Source: Anaerolineales bacterium (GTDB lineage Bacteria; Chloroflexota; Anaerolineae; Anaerolineales; Anaerolineaceae). From it: DNA of 15,024 nucleotides. Below, in pieces: positions 6,572 to 14,926 of the stretch (position 1 is the first letter of the stretch; every line of letters starts with the position of its first letter). A program made the position numbers and the translations under genes. The notes beneath the pieces are model-generated. The model searched no databases and was not told where the DNA came from. It saw only the letters and a program-made list of their open reading frames with translations. The DNA is taken from contig JAGVAB010000055.1 in NCBI GenBank assembly GCA_020060485.1, positions 1 to 15,024 of the forward strand, written 5' to 3'.

Positions 6572-6765
6572 CATGGTTTTCTCAAAGTTATTTTTCTGTT
6601 ACCTTTTCTTAATGATGACGCCAAATTACGGGCCAATGAGCCCCAGCTTCCGTATATCGCCAAGGTTTCTACACCCTACCTCTCAAGCTCCCCTCCCCGT
6701 GGAATGCTTGACGTATGATCCTGATTCTTTTGCGGAAAGGGGAGCTTTTTGTGCGGTGTTGAGCG
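6572..6765. repeat. Dispersed intergenic repeat, copy 1 (diverged)
   Basis: In plus orientation it starts with CATGG-TTTTCTCAAAGT, as in copies 2 and 3, and ends with the hairpin and GTGCGGTGTTGAGC seen in copy 2. The distance from TTTCTCAAAG to CTCCCCTCCCC is 110 nt, against 102 in copy 2, so it is a full-length relative; the middle stem region has lost its pairing. It lies between obg and nadD. No other gene is visible in the gap 6466-6858; besides this repeat it holds the obg terminator and the nadD promoter. Confidence 0.7.
6687..6750 (+). terminator. Terminator-like hairpin in repeat copy 1
   Basis: GCTCCCCTCCCCG (6687-6699) pairs with the arm 6733-6745 across a long loop with one or two mismatches, and TTTTT follows on the plus strand. 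It is the homologue of the hairpin at 12132-12195. No plus-strand gene lies upstream, so its purpose is not obvious. Confidence 0.5.
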
Positions 6766-6793
6766 GCGGCTTTTTGTTATCCCGAACTAAGGT

Positions 6794-6829
6794 AAAAAAA
6801 TAACCTGCAAGGCGGTCAGACCTCGCAGG
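6794..6829 (-). terminator. Intrinsic terminator of obg
   Basis: On the minus strand the stem CCTGCGAGG pairs with CCTTGCAGG (9 bp including one G-T) and is followed by TTATTTTTTT. It starts about 30 nt after the obg stop codon, and so uncouples obg from nadD. Confidence 0.85.
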
Positions 6830-6858
6830 CATCTTATGGCTACACGAAATTCTCTCCC

Positions 6859-8118
6859 TCAGTCCTGCCACTCCAATTCATACTCGCCAATAAACACTGT
6901 TTCTCCCTGATCGATGCCAGCTTTTACCAGGGCGGCTTCAATGCCCAATACATCCAGAATACGCTGGAATCGGCGCACAGAGCCTTCATATTCCCAATAG
7001 GTCATGGCAGCCGCCCGTTCAATGGCCGCCCCCTTCACCCGCCAGCCATCCTTCACCTGCTCGATAGTGAACTCCCGCGGATCTTCATCCGGACGGTAAA
7101 CCGGCAGTTCCGTGATTGTCTCAGGTACCGGTGTAGTCTTAAGCAGTTCCGCAACCCGCCACAGCAAGGGACGCACATTCTCCCTGGCCAATGCTGAGAC
7201 AGCCGTAATTTCATATCCCCTGGCTTCAATAGCTGCTTTAACCTGCGGCCATTTCTGTTGCACATCGGGCATATCCATCTTGTTAAAGGCCACGATCTGC
7301 GGTTTGTCTGCCAGGGCATGGTCAAAAAGCGCCATCTCGGTATTGATCTGCGCAAAGTCGGCCACCGGGTCGTCAGAAAACCCGTCCAGTAAATGAATGA
7401 TGACCCGCGTCCGCTGAATGTGGCGCAAAAAAGCATCTCCCAGGCCTACACCTTCATGCGCTCCCTCGATCAAACCAGGGATATCAGCCAGCACCAGGGT
7501 ATGATCCAGGTCCAGCTCAGCCACCCCCAGATTGGGTTCCAGGGTGGTAAAGGGGTAATTGGCAATCTTGGGCTTGGCGTTGGTAACCGCTGCCAGGAAG
7601 CTGGATTTTCCAGCATTAGGCACTCCCACCAGACCAATATCGGCGATCAATTTCAACTCCAGACGCAGGTTCATCTCCTGCCCTGGTTCGCCGCGCTCGC
7701 CAGCGCGCGGCGCCTGATTGCGTGAAGTGGCAAAATGCTGATTGCCTCGCCCGCCCCGCCCGCCGCGGCACACCACCAGATGCTGATCCGCTTCAACCAG
7801 GTCTGCCAGGATTTGCCCGCTGGTCGCATCATAGACAATCGTGCCAGGCGGCACAGGGATGATCAGCGGTTCTGCCGAACGCCCGGACATGTTCTTTTTC
7901 ATGCCGTTGCGCCCATCCTCGGCGATGAAGCGTTGTTTCTGGTGGAATTTGGACAGGGTATTCAGGATGGGCACCACTTTCAGAATCACATCCCCGCCGC
8001 GTCCGCCATCGCCCCCATCCGGTCCGCCGCGTGGCACATATTTTTCACGCCGAAAGTGAATGGCGCCATCGCCGCCTTTCCCGGACTGAACGTAAATTTC
8101 AATTTCATCAATAAACAT
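6859..8118 (-). CDS. obg: Obg/CgtA GTPase
   Basis: 419 residues. It acts as a GTPase in late assembly of the 50S subunit and in stress signalling. The glycine-rich Obg fold fills residues 1-158 (GKGGDG, GGDGGRGGD, RGGRGGRGNQHF). The G domain has G1 GVPNAGKS (165-172), G2 NYPFTTLEP, G3 DIPG (212-215), G4 NKMD (279-282) and G5 SAL (308-310). The C-terminal OCT domain (about 338-419) is complete, as in Gram-positive and Chloroflexota forms but not Escherichia coli. The ATG at 8118 is preceded by AGGA and, 39 nt upstream, by an extended -10 promoter. Terminators on both sides suggest a single-gene transcript. Confidence 0.97.
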   Translation of the reverse strand: MFIDEIEIYVQSGKGGDGAIHFRREKYVPRGGPDGGDGGRGGDVILKVVPILNTLSKFHQKQRFIAEDGRNGMKKNMSGRSAEPLIIPVPPGTIVYDATSGQILADLVEADQHLVVCRGGRGGRGNQHFATSRNQAPRAGERGEPGQEMNLRLELKLIADIGLVGVPNAGKSSFLAAVTNAKPKIANYPFTTLEPNLGVAELDLDHTLVLADIPGLIEGAHEGVGLGDAFLRHIQRTRVIIHLLDGFSDDPVADFAQINTEMALFDHALADKPQIVAFNKMDMPDVQQKWPQVKAAIEARGYEITAVSALARENVRPLLWRVAELLKTTPVPETITELPVYRPDEDPREFTIEQVKDGWRVKGAAIERAAAMTYWEYEGSVRRFQRILDVLGIEAALVKAGIDQGETVFIGEYELEWQD

Positions 8119-8156
8119 AGGTTTTTCCTGATCCGGTTGGTTTCCCGTTTCTATTG

Positions 8157-8165
8157 ATTATAACA
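8157..8165 (-). promoter_or_regulatory. Putative obg promoter (extended -10)
   Basis: TGTTATAAT on the minus strand combines a TGn extension with a perfect TATAAT. No good -35 box is seen, as is common for extended -10 promoters. It lies between the upstream gene's terminator and the obg start. Confidence 0.55.
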
Positions 8166-8200
8166 ACAAGACGGCCAACCTGCTGAGCAAGTGCTGGCAG

Positions 8201-8238
8201 CAAAATAGTGCGGCCGGACGCCTGGCGTCCGGCCGCAC
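8201..8238 (-). terminator. Intrinsic terminator of the cDPGS-like gene
   Basis: A perfect 14-bp GC-rich stem (8208-8221 with 8225-8238, 3-nt loop) lies 26 nt after the stop codon at 8264. On the minus strand it is followed by TATTTTG. A T-rich stretch also follows on the plus strand, but no plus gene converges here. Confidence 0.8.
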
Positions 8239-8263
8239 CCTGTTTCTTGTTTCCCAACGCAAA

Positions 8264-9583
8264 TTACTTGCCGAATTTGGCTTTCAACAGATCTGCAAGG
8301 GTAGGCACACCGATCTCCTGCAGTTCGTAACGAACACGCTGCATCGGTTTGGTCACCTTGACCACACGCGTCAGATCGATCGGCGTTCCAGAGACAACAA
8401 TGTCCACATCCGCGTTGTCAATCGTCTTTTCCAGATCGCGCATCTGCTTGTCGCCATAGCCCATGGCGGGCAGCAAAATGCCAATATCCGGATATTTCTT
8501 GTAGGTATCCACAATGGTGCCCACAGCATAAGGCCGCGGGTCAACTAACTCGCCTGCGCCGAAACGCTGGGCAGCCACAGTGGCCGCACCATATTTCATT
8601 TCACCATGGGTCAGGGTCGGGCCGTCCTCGATCACCAGAACGCGTTTGCCGCGAATGGCCTCAGGGTCGTCCACAAACAGCGGGGAAGCGGCCTCAATGA
8701 TGACCGCATCCGGATTGAGGGCATGCAGATTATCGCGCACTGTGAGCACATTGGCATAATCCGCCGTATCCACTTTGTTGATCACAAACACATCTGCCAG
8801 GCGCACGTTTGTTTCGCCCGGGTAGTAGCTCTTTTCATGTCCGGGACGGTGCGGGTCGGCAACCACAATGTTGAAGTCCGGCTTATAGAAAGAAAAATCA
8901 TTGTTGCCGCCATCCCACAGGATGATGTCAACTTCCTGCTCGGCCTGACGCAGAATGGCTTCATAATCCACGCCGGCGTAAACGATGACACCATTATCGA
9001 GATGTGGTTCGTATTCCTCACGCTCTTCAATGGTGCACTCATGTTTGTCCAGGTCAGCATAGGTCTCAAAGCGCTGCACAGCCTGTTTGGCCAGATCACC
9101 GTAAGGCATGGGATGACGAATGGCAGCCACTTTGTATCCCATCTCGCGCAAGATCAGGGACACACGGCGGGTGGTCTGACTCTTGCCGCAGCCAGTGCGC
9201 ACCGCACACACAGAAACCACCGGTTTGGTGGATTTCAACTGGGTCGATGCAACACCCATCAACCGGAAGTCTGCTCCAGCTGCATTGACTGTTGCCGCCT
9301 TGGACATGACATATTCATAAGGGAGATCACTGTATGCGAAGATTACCTGCTCGACCTTCAGGTCCTTGATCAGGCGTTTCAATTCACTTTCCGGATAGAT
9401 GGTGATCCCATCCGGATAGAGGGAACCTGCCAACACCGCGGGGTATTTCCGATCATCAATATTCGGAATTTGTGTTGCAGTGAAAGCCACGACTTCATAA
9501 TCATTGTTATCCCGAAAGTAAACATTGAAATTGTGAAAATCGCGTCCTGCTGCTCCCATGATAAGTGTTCGTACTCGTGACAT
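8264..9583 (-). CDS. P-loop protein resembling cyclic 2,3-diphosphoglycerate synthetase
   Basis: 439 residues from the ATG at 9583, preceded by AGGAG and AAGGG; a longer frame to 9649 starts without a site. The N-terminal Rossmann-like part opens MGAAGRDFHNFN (9-20). A P-loop RTGCGKSQT lies at 129-137, then WDGGNNDF (223-230), NKVD (269-272) and VSGTPIDLTR (397-406). The whole length and motif order match the family often named cyclic 2,3-diphosphoglycerate synthetase or predicted GTPase (COG2403). The archaeal enzyme closes 2,3-diphosphoglycerate to its cyclic form with ATP, as a solute and phosphate store. Whether this bacterial member does so is unknown; a nucleotide-dependent role in phosphoglycerate or another metabolism is equally possible. 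It follows argS by 92 nt, with only a weak A/T hairpin between. Confidence 0.85.
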   Translation of the reverse strand: MSRVRTLIMGAAGRDFHNFNVYFRDNNDYEVVAFTATQIPNIDDRKYPAVLAGSLYPDGITIYPESELKRLIKDLKVEQVIFAYSDLPYEYVMSKAATVNAAGADFRLMGVASTQLKSTKPVVSVCAVRTGCGKSQTTRRVSLILREMGYKVAAIRHPMPYGDLAKQAVQRFETYADLDKHECTIEEREEYEPHLDNGVIVYAGVDYEAILRQAEQEVDIILWDGGNNDFSFYKPDFNIVVADPHRPGHEKSYYPGETNVRLADVFVINKVDTADYANVLTVRDNLHALNPDAVIIEAASPLFVDDPEAIRGKRVLVIEDGPTLTHGEMKYGAATVAAQRFGAGELVDPRPYAVGTIVDTYKKYPDIGILLPAMGYGDKQMRDLEKTIDNADVDIVVSGTPIDLTRVVKVTKPMQRVRYELQEIGVPTLADLLKAKFGK

Positions 9584-9609
9584 TGTTACCCTTGACTCCT
9601 TCTGTTTTT

Positions 9610-9635
9610 TGAAAAAACGGGTTAAAGTTTTTTCA
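9610..9635 (-). terminator. Weak A/T hairpin between argS and the cDPGS-like gene
   Basis: TGAAAAAAC and GTTTTTTCA (9 bp, 8-nt loop) form a perfect stem whose T-run is part of the 3' arm. It might act as a weak terminator or attenuator after argS, or as a processing site. It ends about 26 nt before the downstream start codon. Confidence 0.35.
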
Positions 9636-9675
9636 CTTCCGGCACACACCGAAAGGATCTTGCCATACGCTAATT

Positions 9676-11433
9676 TTACATCACATCCGGCGCCTGGATG
9701 CCCAGCAAAGCCAGACTGTTGGTCATGGCAATGCGGGCAGCCGCCACGATCCGCAGCCTATGGCTGCGCGCCGGTTCATCGGCCTTCAATACCGGGCAGG
9801 TATTATAGAAGTTGCTGAAACCTTTGGCCAGTTCATAGGCATGGTTGGCAACATGCAATGGCCGCATCTCACGCGCCGAGCGGTAAACCTCATCCGGCAA
9901 GCGTGAGATCAAATCGATTAAATGGATCTCGGCTTCCTGCATTTCATAAGCAAGGGGCGCCGAATCCGGCAGATGCGTTTCCAGTTTACGCAGGATGCTG
10001 TTGCAGCGCACGCAGGCATATTGAATGTACGGAGCCGCCTGACCGTTGAAATCCAGGGCTGAATCCCAATCAAAAGTCACGATCTTGGTGTTGTCCCGTG
10101 AGAGCATCGAGTATTTGATCGCCCCCAGCGCCACAGCCCATGCGACCTTGTTCTGTTGCCCGGTTGTCAGATCCGGGTTCTTCTGCTGAACAATGGCCAA
10201 TGCCCGGCTGGTGGCTTCTTTCAACAAGTCTTCCAGCAGCACCACCGTACCATCCCGTGACGACATGGTTACATTGCCTGGCAGATTCACGATCTCATAT
10301 GCCAGATGATGGCAGCGTTCTGCCCAGTCATAACCCAATAATTCCAGGGTCTTGAAGATCTGCTTCAAATACAGGGACTGGCGTACGTCGATCACATATA
10401 CCGAGCGGTCCAGGTTGTATTCATTGAATTTGTCAATCGCCAGCGAGAGGTCCTTGGTAGAATACAGTGAAGTGCCATCCGAACGCAAGGCCACCAGCAC
10501 CCGGTAAACTTCCTTTGTGCCCAGTATCTCGTCCAGCGGCACGATCACTGCCCCGTCTGGTCGTTCATCGCGGGCTATTCCCCTTGCGATCAGCTGGGCT
10601 ACAATTTCCTTGCCCGAATCTTCGACTTCACTCTCATAGTAGTAACGATCGAAACGCACACCGAGCAGATCATAAATATGGCGGAAACCCTCCATTGACC
10701 ATTCGCGGGTGGATTTCCACATGTCTACAATATCCTGGTCTTTGCGGTCCCAGCGAGCGAACAGGGAGCGCACCTGCTCCTCAACCTGGGGATCCTGGTA
10801 CAGGCGATCAGCTTCGGCATAAATATCCCCCATCCAGCGGATACGGTCTTCGCCAGGGAGTTCGCCTTCATGGTTTTTAAGATAGTTCCACAGCCACTTG
10901 ATCACGTGCAGACCAATATCGCCAATATAATTGGCGCGCACCACTTCACTGCCGCCGGCATCCAGCAAATTACAGACCGCATCCCCCAGAATGACATTGC
11001 GCAGGTGACCAACATGAAATGCTTTGTGGGTGTTAGGTTGAGAAAATTCCACCATCACCTTTTCGCCAATGGCAGGACTTCGTCCAAAGTCAGCCCCCTG
11101 GGTTAGGACGGTGTCCAGCACGCGCTGGGCATATTCAGCGGTGGAAAAATACAGGTTCAAATAGCCACGAACGGCTTCTGTTCGTTCAAAGCCGCTCGGC
11201 TGACCCAGGTAAGCAACCACCTGTTCAGCCAGTTCCTGGGCACGCGCTGCCACGTTGACTTTCTCACCCTTCAGGCGCGCATCGTCAGCAGCCAATTGAA
11301 AAAATGAAGTGGAAATGCCCCAATGACCGCTGAAGGGGATCCATTTCCACTGGAACGCATTGTCCGGCAGCCCTTGTGCCAGACAGAAAGCTTTAATCTG
11401 TTGGGCGATGTTCTCTTGTTCTTGATCAAACAT
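9676..11433 (-). CDS. argS: Arginyl-tRNA synthetase
   Basis: 585 residues from the ATG at 11433. It charges tRNA-Arg with arginine using ATP. It is a class I synthetase with the HIGH-type motif FHVGHLRN (139-146) and MSSRDG (390-395) in the place of KMSKS, as is usual for this enzyme. The N-terminal Add-1-like domain (about 1-115) and the C-terminal DALR anticodon-binding domain (about 465-585, ending LLGIQAPDVM) are both present, so it is complete. An upstream TTG (11502) extends the frame but without a binding site. GGA lies 8 nt before the chosen ATG, a weak site. It follows rpsT, separated by 229 nt that hold a palindromic terminator. Confidence 0.97.
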   Translation of the reverse strand: MFDQEQENIAQQIKAFCLAQGLPDNAFQWKWIPFSGHWGISTSFFQLAADDARLKGEKVNVAARAQELAEQVVAYLGQPSGFERTEAVRGYLNLYFSTAEYAQRVLDTVLTQGADFGRSPAIGEKVMVEFSQPNTHKAFHVGHLRNVILGDAVCNLLDAGGSEVVRANYIGDIGLHVIKWLWNYLKNHEGELPGEDRIRWMGDIYAEADRLYQDPQVEEQVRSLFARWDRKDQDIVDMWKSTREWSMEGFRHIYDLLGVRFDRYYYESEVEDSGKEIVAQLIARGIARDERPDGAVIVPLDEILGTKEVYRVLVALRSDGTSLYSTKDLSLAIDKFNEYNLDRSVYVIDVRQSLYLKQIFKTLELLGYDWAERCHHLAYEIVNLPGNVTMSSRDGTVVLLEDLLKEATSRALAIVQQKNPDLTTGQQNKVAWAVALGAIKYSMLSRDNTKIVTFDWDSALDFNGQAAPYIQYACVRCNSILRKLETHLPDSAPLAYEMQEAEIHLIDLISRLPDEVYRSAREMRPLHVANHAYELAKGFSNFYNTCPVLKADEPARSHRLRIVAAARIAMTNSLALLGIQAPDVM

Positions 11434-11556
11434 ATTGATATTCCAATGAATTCTGCAATTGAAGTGGACGCTGTGGATTCTGCCTGCCGCTTGCCAGTAC
11501 AATAAAAAACCCGGCCGGCTATGCCGAAAGGATTATATCATACCCTGCCACCAGCC

Positions 11557-11588
11557 AAAAACGCAGAAGCGGGAGTGATCACTCCCGC
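11557..11588 (-). terminator. Probable rpsT terminator (perfect 20-bp palindrome)
   Basis: GCGGGAGTGA and TCACTCCCGC (11569-11588) form a perfect palindrome. On the minus strand a run of five T (11557-11561) follows 7 nt later. The gap to the T-run is longer than usual. Another small GC stem with six T lies at 11504-11526, nearer to argS, and could be a backup. Confidence 0.5.
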
Positions 11589-11662
11589 CATCTGTATATG
11601 ACACCTTCACCTCAAAAGAGGCAAAAAAGTCACTGCTTCTAATTTTAGCAAGAAAAGAACGA

Positions 11663-11929
11663 TTACTTTTCCATTGCAGCCAGCCGCTTCATCAAACGGC
11701 TCTTGCGGCGGGCAGCATTATTCTTGTGCAAAACGCCTTTTTGGGCAGCCTTATCCAGGGCACTGACAGCCTTGAGAGCAACAACTTCAGCTGTTTCCTT
11801 ATCACCGGTTTCGATGGCACTAAAAGCTTTTCGCACGAATGTGCGGGCAGTACCGCGGTACACGCGGTTGCGCAAACGCTTCTTTTCGTTTTGCTTGTTA
11901 CGTTTAATTTGAGACTTAATGTTTGCCAA
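11663..11929 (-). CDS. rpsT: 30S ribosomal protein bS20
   Basis: 88 residues. It binds 16S rRNA early in assembly of the small subunit. The sequence (ANIKSQIKRNKQNEKKRLRN at the start, NAARRKSRLMKRLAA at the end) is plainly bS20, basic and helical, and the length matches the family. The start is TTG at 11929, because the family begins M-A-N-x-K and the TTG is preceded by GAGGAAG at a suitable distance; no ATG is available. The UUG start is shared with Escherichia coli rpsT, where translation is self-regulated. A consensus promoter with a 17-nt spacer lies about 50 nt upstream. Confidence 0.97.
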   Translation of the reverse strand: MANIKSQIKRNKQNEKKRLRNRVYRGTARTFVRKAFSAIETGDKETAEVVALKAVSALDKAAQKGVLHKNNAARRKSRLMKRLAAMEK

Positions 11930-11975
11930 AGCACTTCCTCCAATACACAATTAACCTTTTCAAACGCAGTCGTGA

Positions 11976-12004
11976 ATTTTACCTGATTGCCTTGATTTTG
12001 TCCA
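11976..12004 (-). promoter_or_regulatory. rpsT promoter
   Basis: On the minus strand TGGACA (11999-12004) and TAAAAT (11976-11981) each match five of six positions of the sigma-70 consensus and are separated by exactly 17 nt. Transcription would start about 40 nt before the TTG start. Confidence 0.72.
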
Positions 12005-12023
12005 GTTCCAGCCAAAAGAATTT

Positions 12024-12212
12024 CATAGCTTTCTCAAAGTAAATATTCCATTTACTTCTTCTATTGGTGGCACGAGGCCGGACAAAAGACGGTCTGTGCA
12101 TCACCGGGGTTTATTCACCCCACCCCTCGAACTCCCCTCCCCGCTGCTTGCGTGACGAATCCCACTTCATTCTTCTGCGGGAAGGGGAGCTTTTTGTGTG
12201 GTGTTGAGCAGC
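12024..12212. repeat. Dispersed intergenic repeat, copy 2 (most complete)
   Basis: In plus orientation it runs from CATAGCTTTCTCAAAG through a conserved stem (12065-12103), a small GGGGT/ACCCC hairpin (12107-12122), the terminator-like hairpin (12132-12195) and GTGTGGTGTTGAGCAGC. It aligns with copy 3 almost base for base over its first 100 nt and with copy 1 mainly at both ends. It lies between pgk and the rpsT promoter. I see no terminal inverted repeats or target duplication. Confidence 0.8.
12132..12195 (+). terminator. Terminator-like hairpin inside repeat copy 2
   Basis: The arms 12132-12144 and 12177-12189 pair at 12 of 13 positions and TTTTT follows at 12191-12195. The loop is about 32 nt. 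It points along the plus strand, opposite to all genes here, and is conserved in repeat copy 1. Confidence 0.55.
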
Positions 12213-12241
12213 TTCGCTGCTCAACACCGCACGTTTCTTTT
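12196..12241 (+). terminator. 17-bp hairpin with TTC loop followed by a T-rich tract
   Basis: The arms 12196-12212 and 12216-12232 pair perfectly apart from one G-T. TTTCTTTTCC follows on the plus strand. The left arm belongs to the dispersed repeat, and the right arm has no counterpart in copy 1. The minus-strand centre is GCGAAGC, as in the hairpin at 108-128. Confidence 0.55.
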
Positions 12242-12294
12242 CCTCCCCCGGCTTATGAAGTCTGATTTACAAATCCAATCCGTGCCGGGGGAGG
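12242..12294. repeat. 11-bp inverted repeat CCTCCCCCGGC with a 31-nt loop
   Basis: The arms 12242-12252 and 12284-12294 are perfect reverse complements. No T-run follows on either strand. It resembles the other TCCCCC/GGGGGA palindromes of this window (58-85 and 12455-12489). Confidence 0.6.
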
Positions 12295-12454
12295 AATCCA
12301 TTATCATCAGCATTTTGCATCTACTTTGATCTGGATGACCTTGACTGTTTTGGAAAATCGTAAACGTCAAGCTTTCTTGAGAATGCCATGAAAAGAATTT
12401 TATCAACCCTTGGAAGATATCACCTCAAAAACACGAAATAACACCCCTTCATCA

Positions 12455-12493
12455 GTCTCCCCCAAAACCTGCTGGGTTCAGGGGGAGACTTTT
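12455..12493. terminator. Hairpin downstream of pgk (possible terminator)
   Basis: GTCTCCCCC (12455-12463) pairs with 12481-12489 and the inner AACC/GGTT adds four pairs. TTTT follows on the plus strand only. It starts 33 nt after the pgk stop, so by position it would end the pgk transcript, but on the minus strand no T-run follows. It may instead protect the mRNA 3' end. Confidence 0.45.
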
Positions 12494-12521
12494 CGGGAAG
12501 AAACGAATGGATTACGCGCGT

Positions 12522-13697
12522 TTACTTGTCCAGCAGTGCCGCCAAACCAGGCAGTACCTTGCCTTCCAGCATTTCCAGCGAAGCGCCGCCGCCGGTTGAA
12601 ATGTGGGTGATCTTGTCCGCCAGGCCGGATTTGTTAATGGCCGAAGCAGAGTCGCCGCCGCCAATAATGCTGACCGCCTTGCTGTCAGCAATGGCCGTGG
12701 CCACTTCAAAAGTGCCTTTGGCAAAGGCGGGCATTTCAAAGACACCCATCGGGCCGTTCCAAACCACAGTTCCTGCCTGGCCAACCACCTTACTGTAGTG
12801 TGCCACGGTTTCAGGGCCAATATCCAGAATGCGCCAGCCTTCCGGAACAGGACCCATCGGGATCACTTTGGTTTGGGCGTCATTATCAAAAGCATCTGCG
12901 ATGACCACATCCACTGGCAGACGCAGCTTGCTGCCGCCTTTGGCGAGTAATTCGCTGGCAGTTTCCAGAGCTTCTTCTTCCACCAGGGAATCACCCACCG
13001 GGTAGCCCTGGGCTTTAAAGAAGGTGTTGGCCATGCCGCCGCCAATCAGGATCTGGTCAGCAATGGTCAACAAATTATTGATCACACCGATCTTGTCCGA
13101 GATCTTTGCTCCTCCCAGAATGGTCACGAATGGCCGCTTTGGTTCAGCAATCGCCTGACCCAGATACTGGATCTCTTTTTCCATCAGCAGGCCTGCTACG
13201 GCCGGCAGGAAGTGGGTCACGCCTTCCGTGGAAGCATGCGCCCGGTGGGCCGAGCCAAATGCATCGTTAACATACAGATCCGCCAGGGAGGCCAGTTGTT
13301 CAGCCATGCCCATGTCATTTTTCTTTTCCGCTTTGTGGAAGCGCGTATTCTCCAATACCAGCACATCACCGGGCTGCAATGCCTTGGCAGCCGCTTCAGC
13401 TACTGGGCCAATGCAATCCTCGGCAAACGCCTCTTTCTTGCCCATCACCTTGCCCAGGTATTCCGCCACTGGCTTCATCGAAAACGCAGGATCCGGCTCA
13501 TCCTTTGGCCGCCCCAAATGCGAGCAAAGGATGACAGCTGCGCCGCCATCCAGCAAGGCATTAATGGTGGGCAAAGCTGCCTGAATGCGGGTATCATCGG
13601 TTACCTCGCCATCCTTGATCGGTACATTGAAATCTACACGCACCAAGACTTTTTTCCCTTTGACGTTTACATCCTTAATTGTCTGTTTTTTGAACAT
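12522..13697 (-). CDS. pgk: Phosphoglycerate kinase
   Basis: 391 residues from the ATG at 13697, which follows AAGGAG at 6 nt; a longer frame to 13742 has no site. The enzyme moves the acyl phosphate of 1,3-bisphosphoglycerate to ADP in glycolysis. All family signatures are present: RVDFNVP (20-26), SHLGRP (59-64), ENTRF (116-120), [13 protein letters not shown] (144-156), GGAKISDKI (195-203), NGPMGVFE (314-321), GGGDSA (346-351) and STGGGASLE (367-375). The length is normal. It lies 91 nt downstream of gap, in the common order, but a terminator-like hairpin with five T sits between them, so part of the transcription may stop before pgk. Confidence 0.98.
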   Translation of the reverse strand: MFKKQTIKDVNVKGKKVLVRVDFNVPIKDGEVTDDTRIQAALPTINALLDGGAAVILCSHLGRPKDEPDPAFSMKPVAEYLGKVMGKKEAFAEDCIGPVAEAAAKALQPGDVLVLENTRFHKAEKKNDMGMAEQLASLADLYVNDAFGSAHRAHASTEGVTHFLPAVAGLLMEKEIQYLGQAIAEPKRPFVTILGGAKISDKIGVINNLLTIADQILIGGGMANTFFKAQGYPVGDSLVEEEALETASELLAKGGSKLRLPVDVVIADAFDNDAQTKVIPMGPVPEGWRILDIGPETVAHYSKVVGQAGTVVWNGPMGVFEMPAFAKGTFEVATAIADSKAVSIIGGGDSASAINKSGLADKITHISTGGGASLEMLEGKVLPGLAALLDK

Positions 13698-13715
13698 GTT
13701 TATCTCCTTGTTCTG

Positions 13716-13768
13716 AAAAAGAGAATGCGTAACCCAACTCATCCAAAGACAAGTGGATTACGCATTCT
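13716..13768 (-). terminator. Terminator-like hairpin between gap and pgk
   Basis: On the minus strand AGAATGCGTAA (13758-13768) pairs perfectly with TTACGCATTCT (13722-13732), plus three inner pairs, and is followed by CTTTTTC. It lies 20 nt after the gap stop and about 19 nt before the pgk start codon. It could end most gap transcripts and lower pgk relative to gap, or be a cleavage site that leaves a stabilised gap 3' end. Confidence 0.65.
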
Positions 13769-13788
13769 GCATCAAGTCCTTGCAAGAA

Positions 13789-14918
<1,130 letters not shown>

Positions 14919-14926
14919 AGGAAAAC

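Larger units (their letters stand above)
11930..12521. other. Gene-free 592-nt region between rpsT and pgk
   Basis: It holds the rpsT promoter, a dispersed repeat (copy 2) and several inverted repeats. A 61-codon minus frame at 12221-12406 overlaps two hairpins, lacks a binding site and has no recognisable features, so I do not call it. No RNA gene of a known family was recognised. Confidence 0.7.

Noticed and set aside
8606..9580. 324-codon plus-strand frame opposite the cDPGS-like gene
   Set aside because: It is a shadow frame; the minus-strand protein has a P-loop and family-wide motifs.
11434..11662. T-box or other riboswitch before argS
   Set aside because: No T-box sequence or specifier-loop layout is visible; only a palindrome and a small GC stem with T-run occur.
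12024..12232. The dispersed repeat as a classical insertion sequence or MITE
   Set aside because: No transposase frame, no terminal inverted repeats joining both ends, and no target duplication that I can see.
12221..12406. 61-codon minus-strand frame between rpsT and pgk
   Set aside because: It runs through two inverted repeats, lacks a binding site and has no family resemblance.
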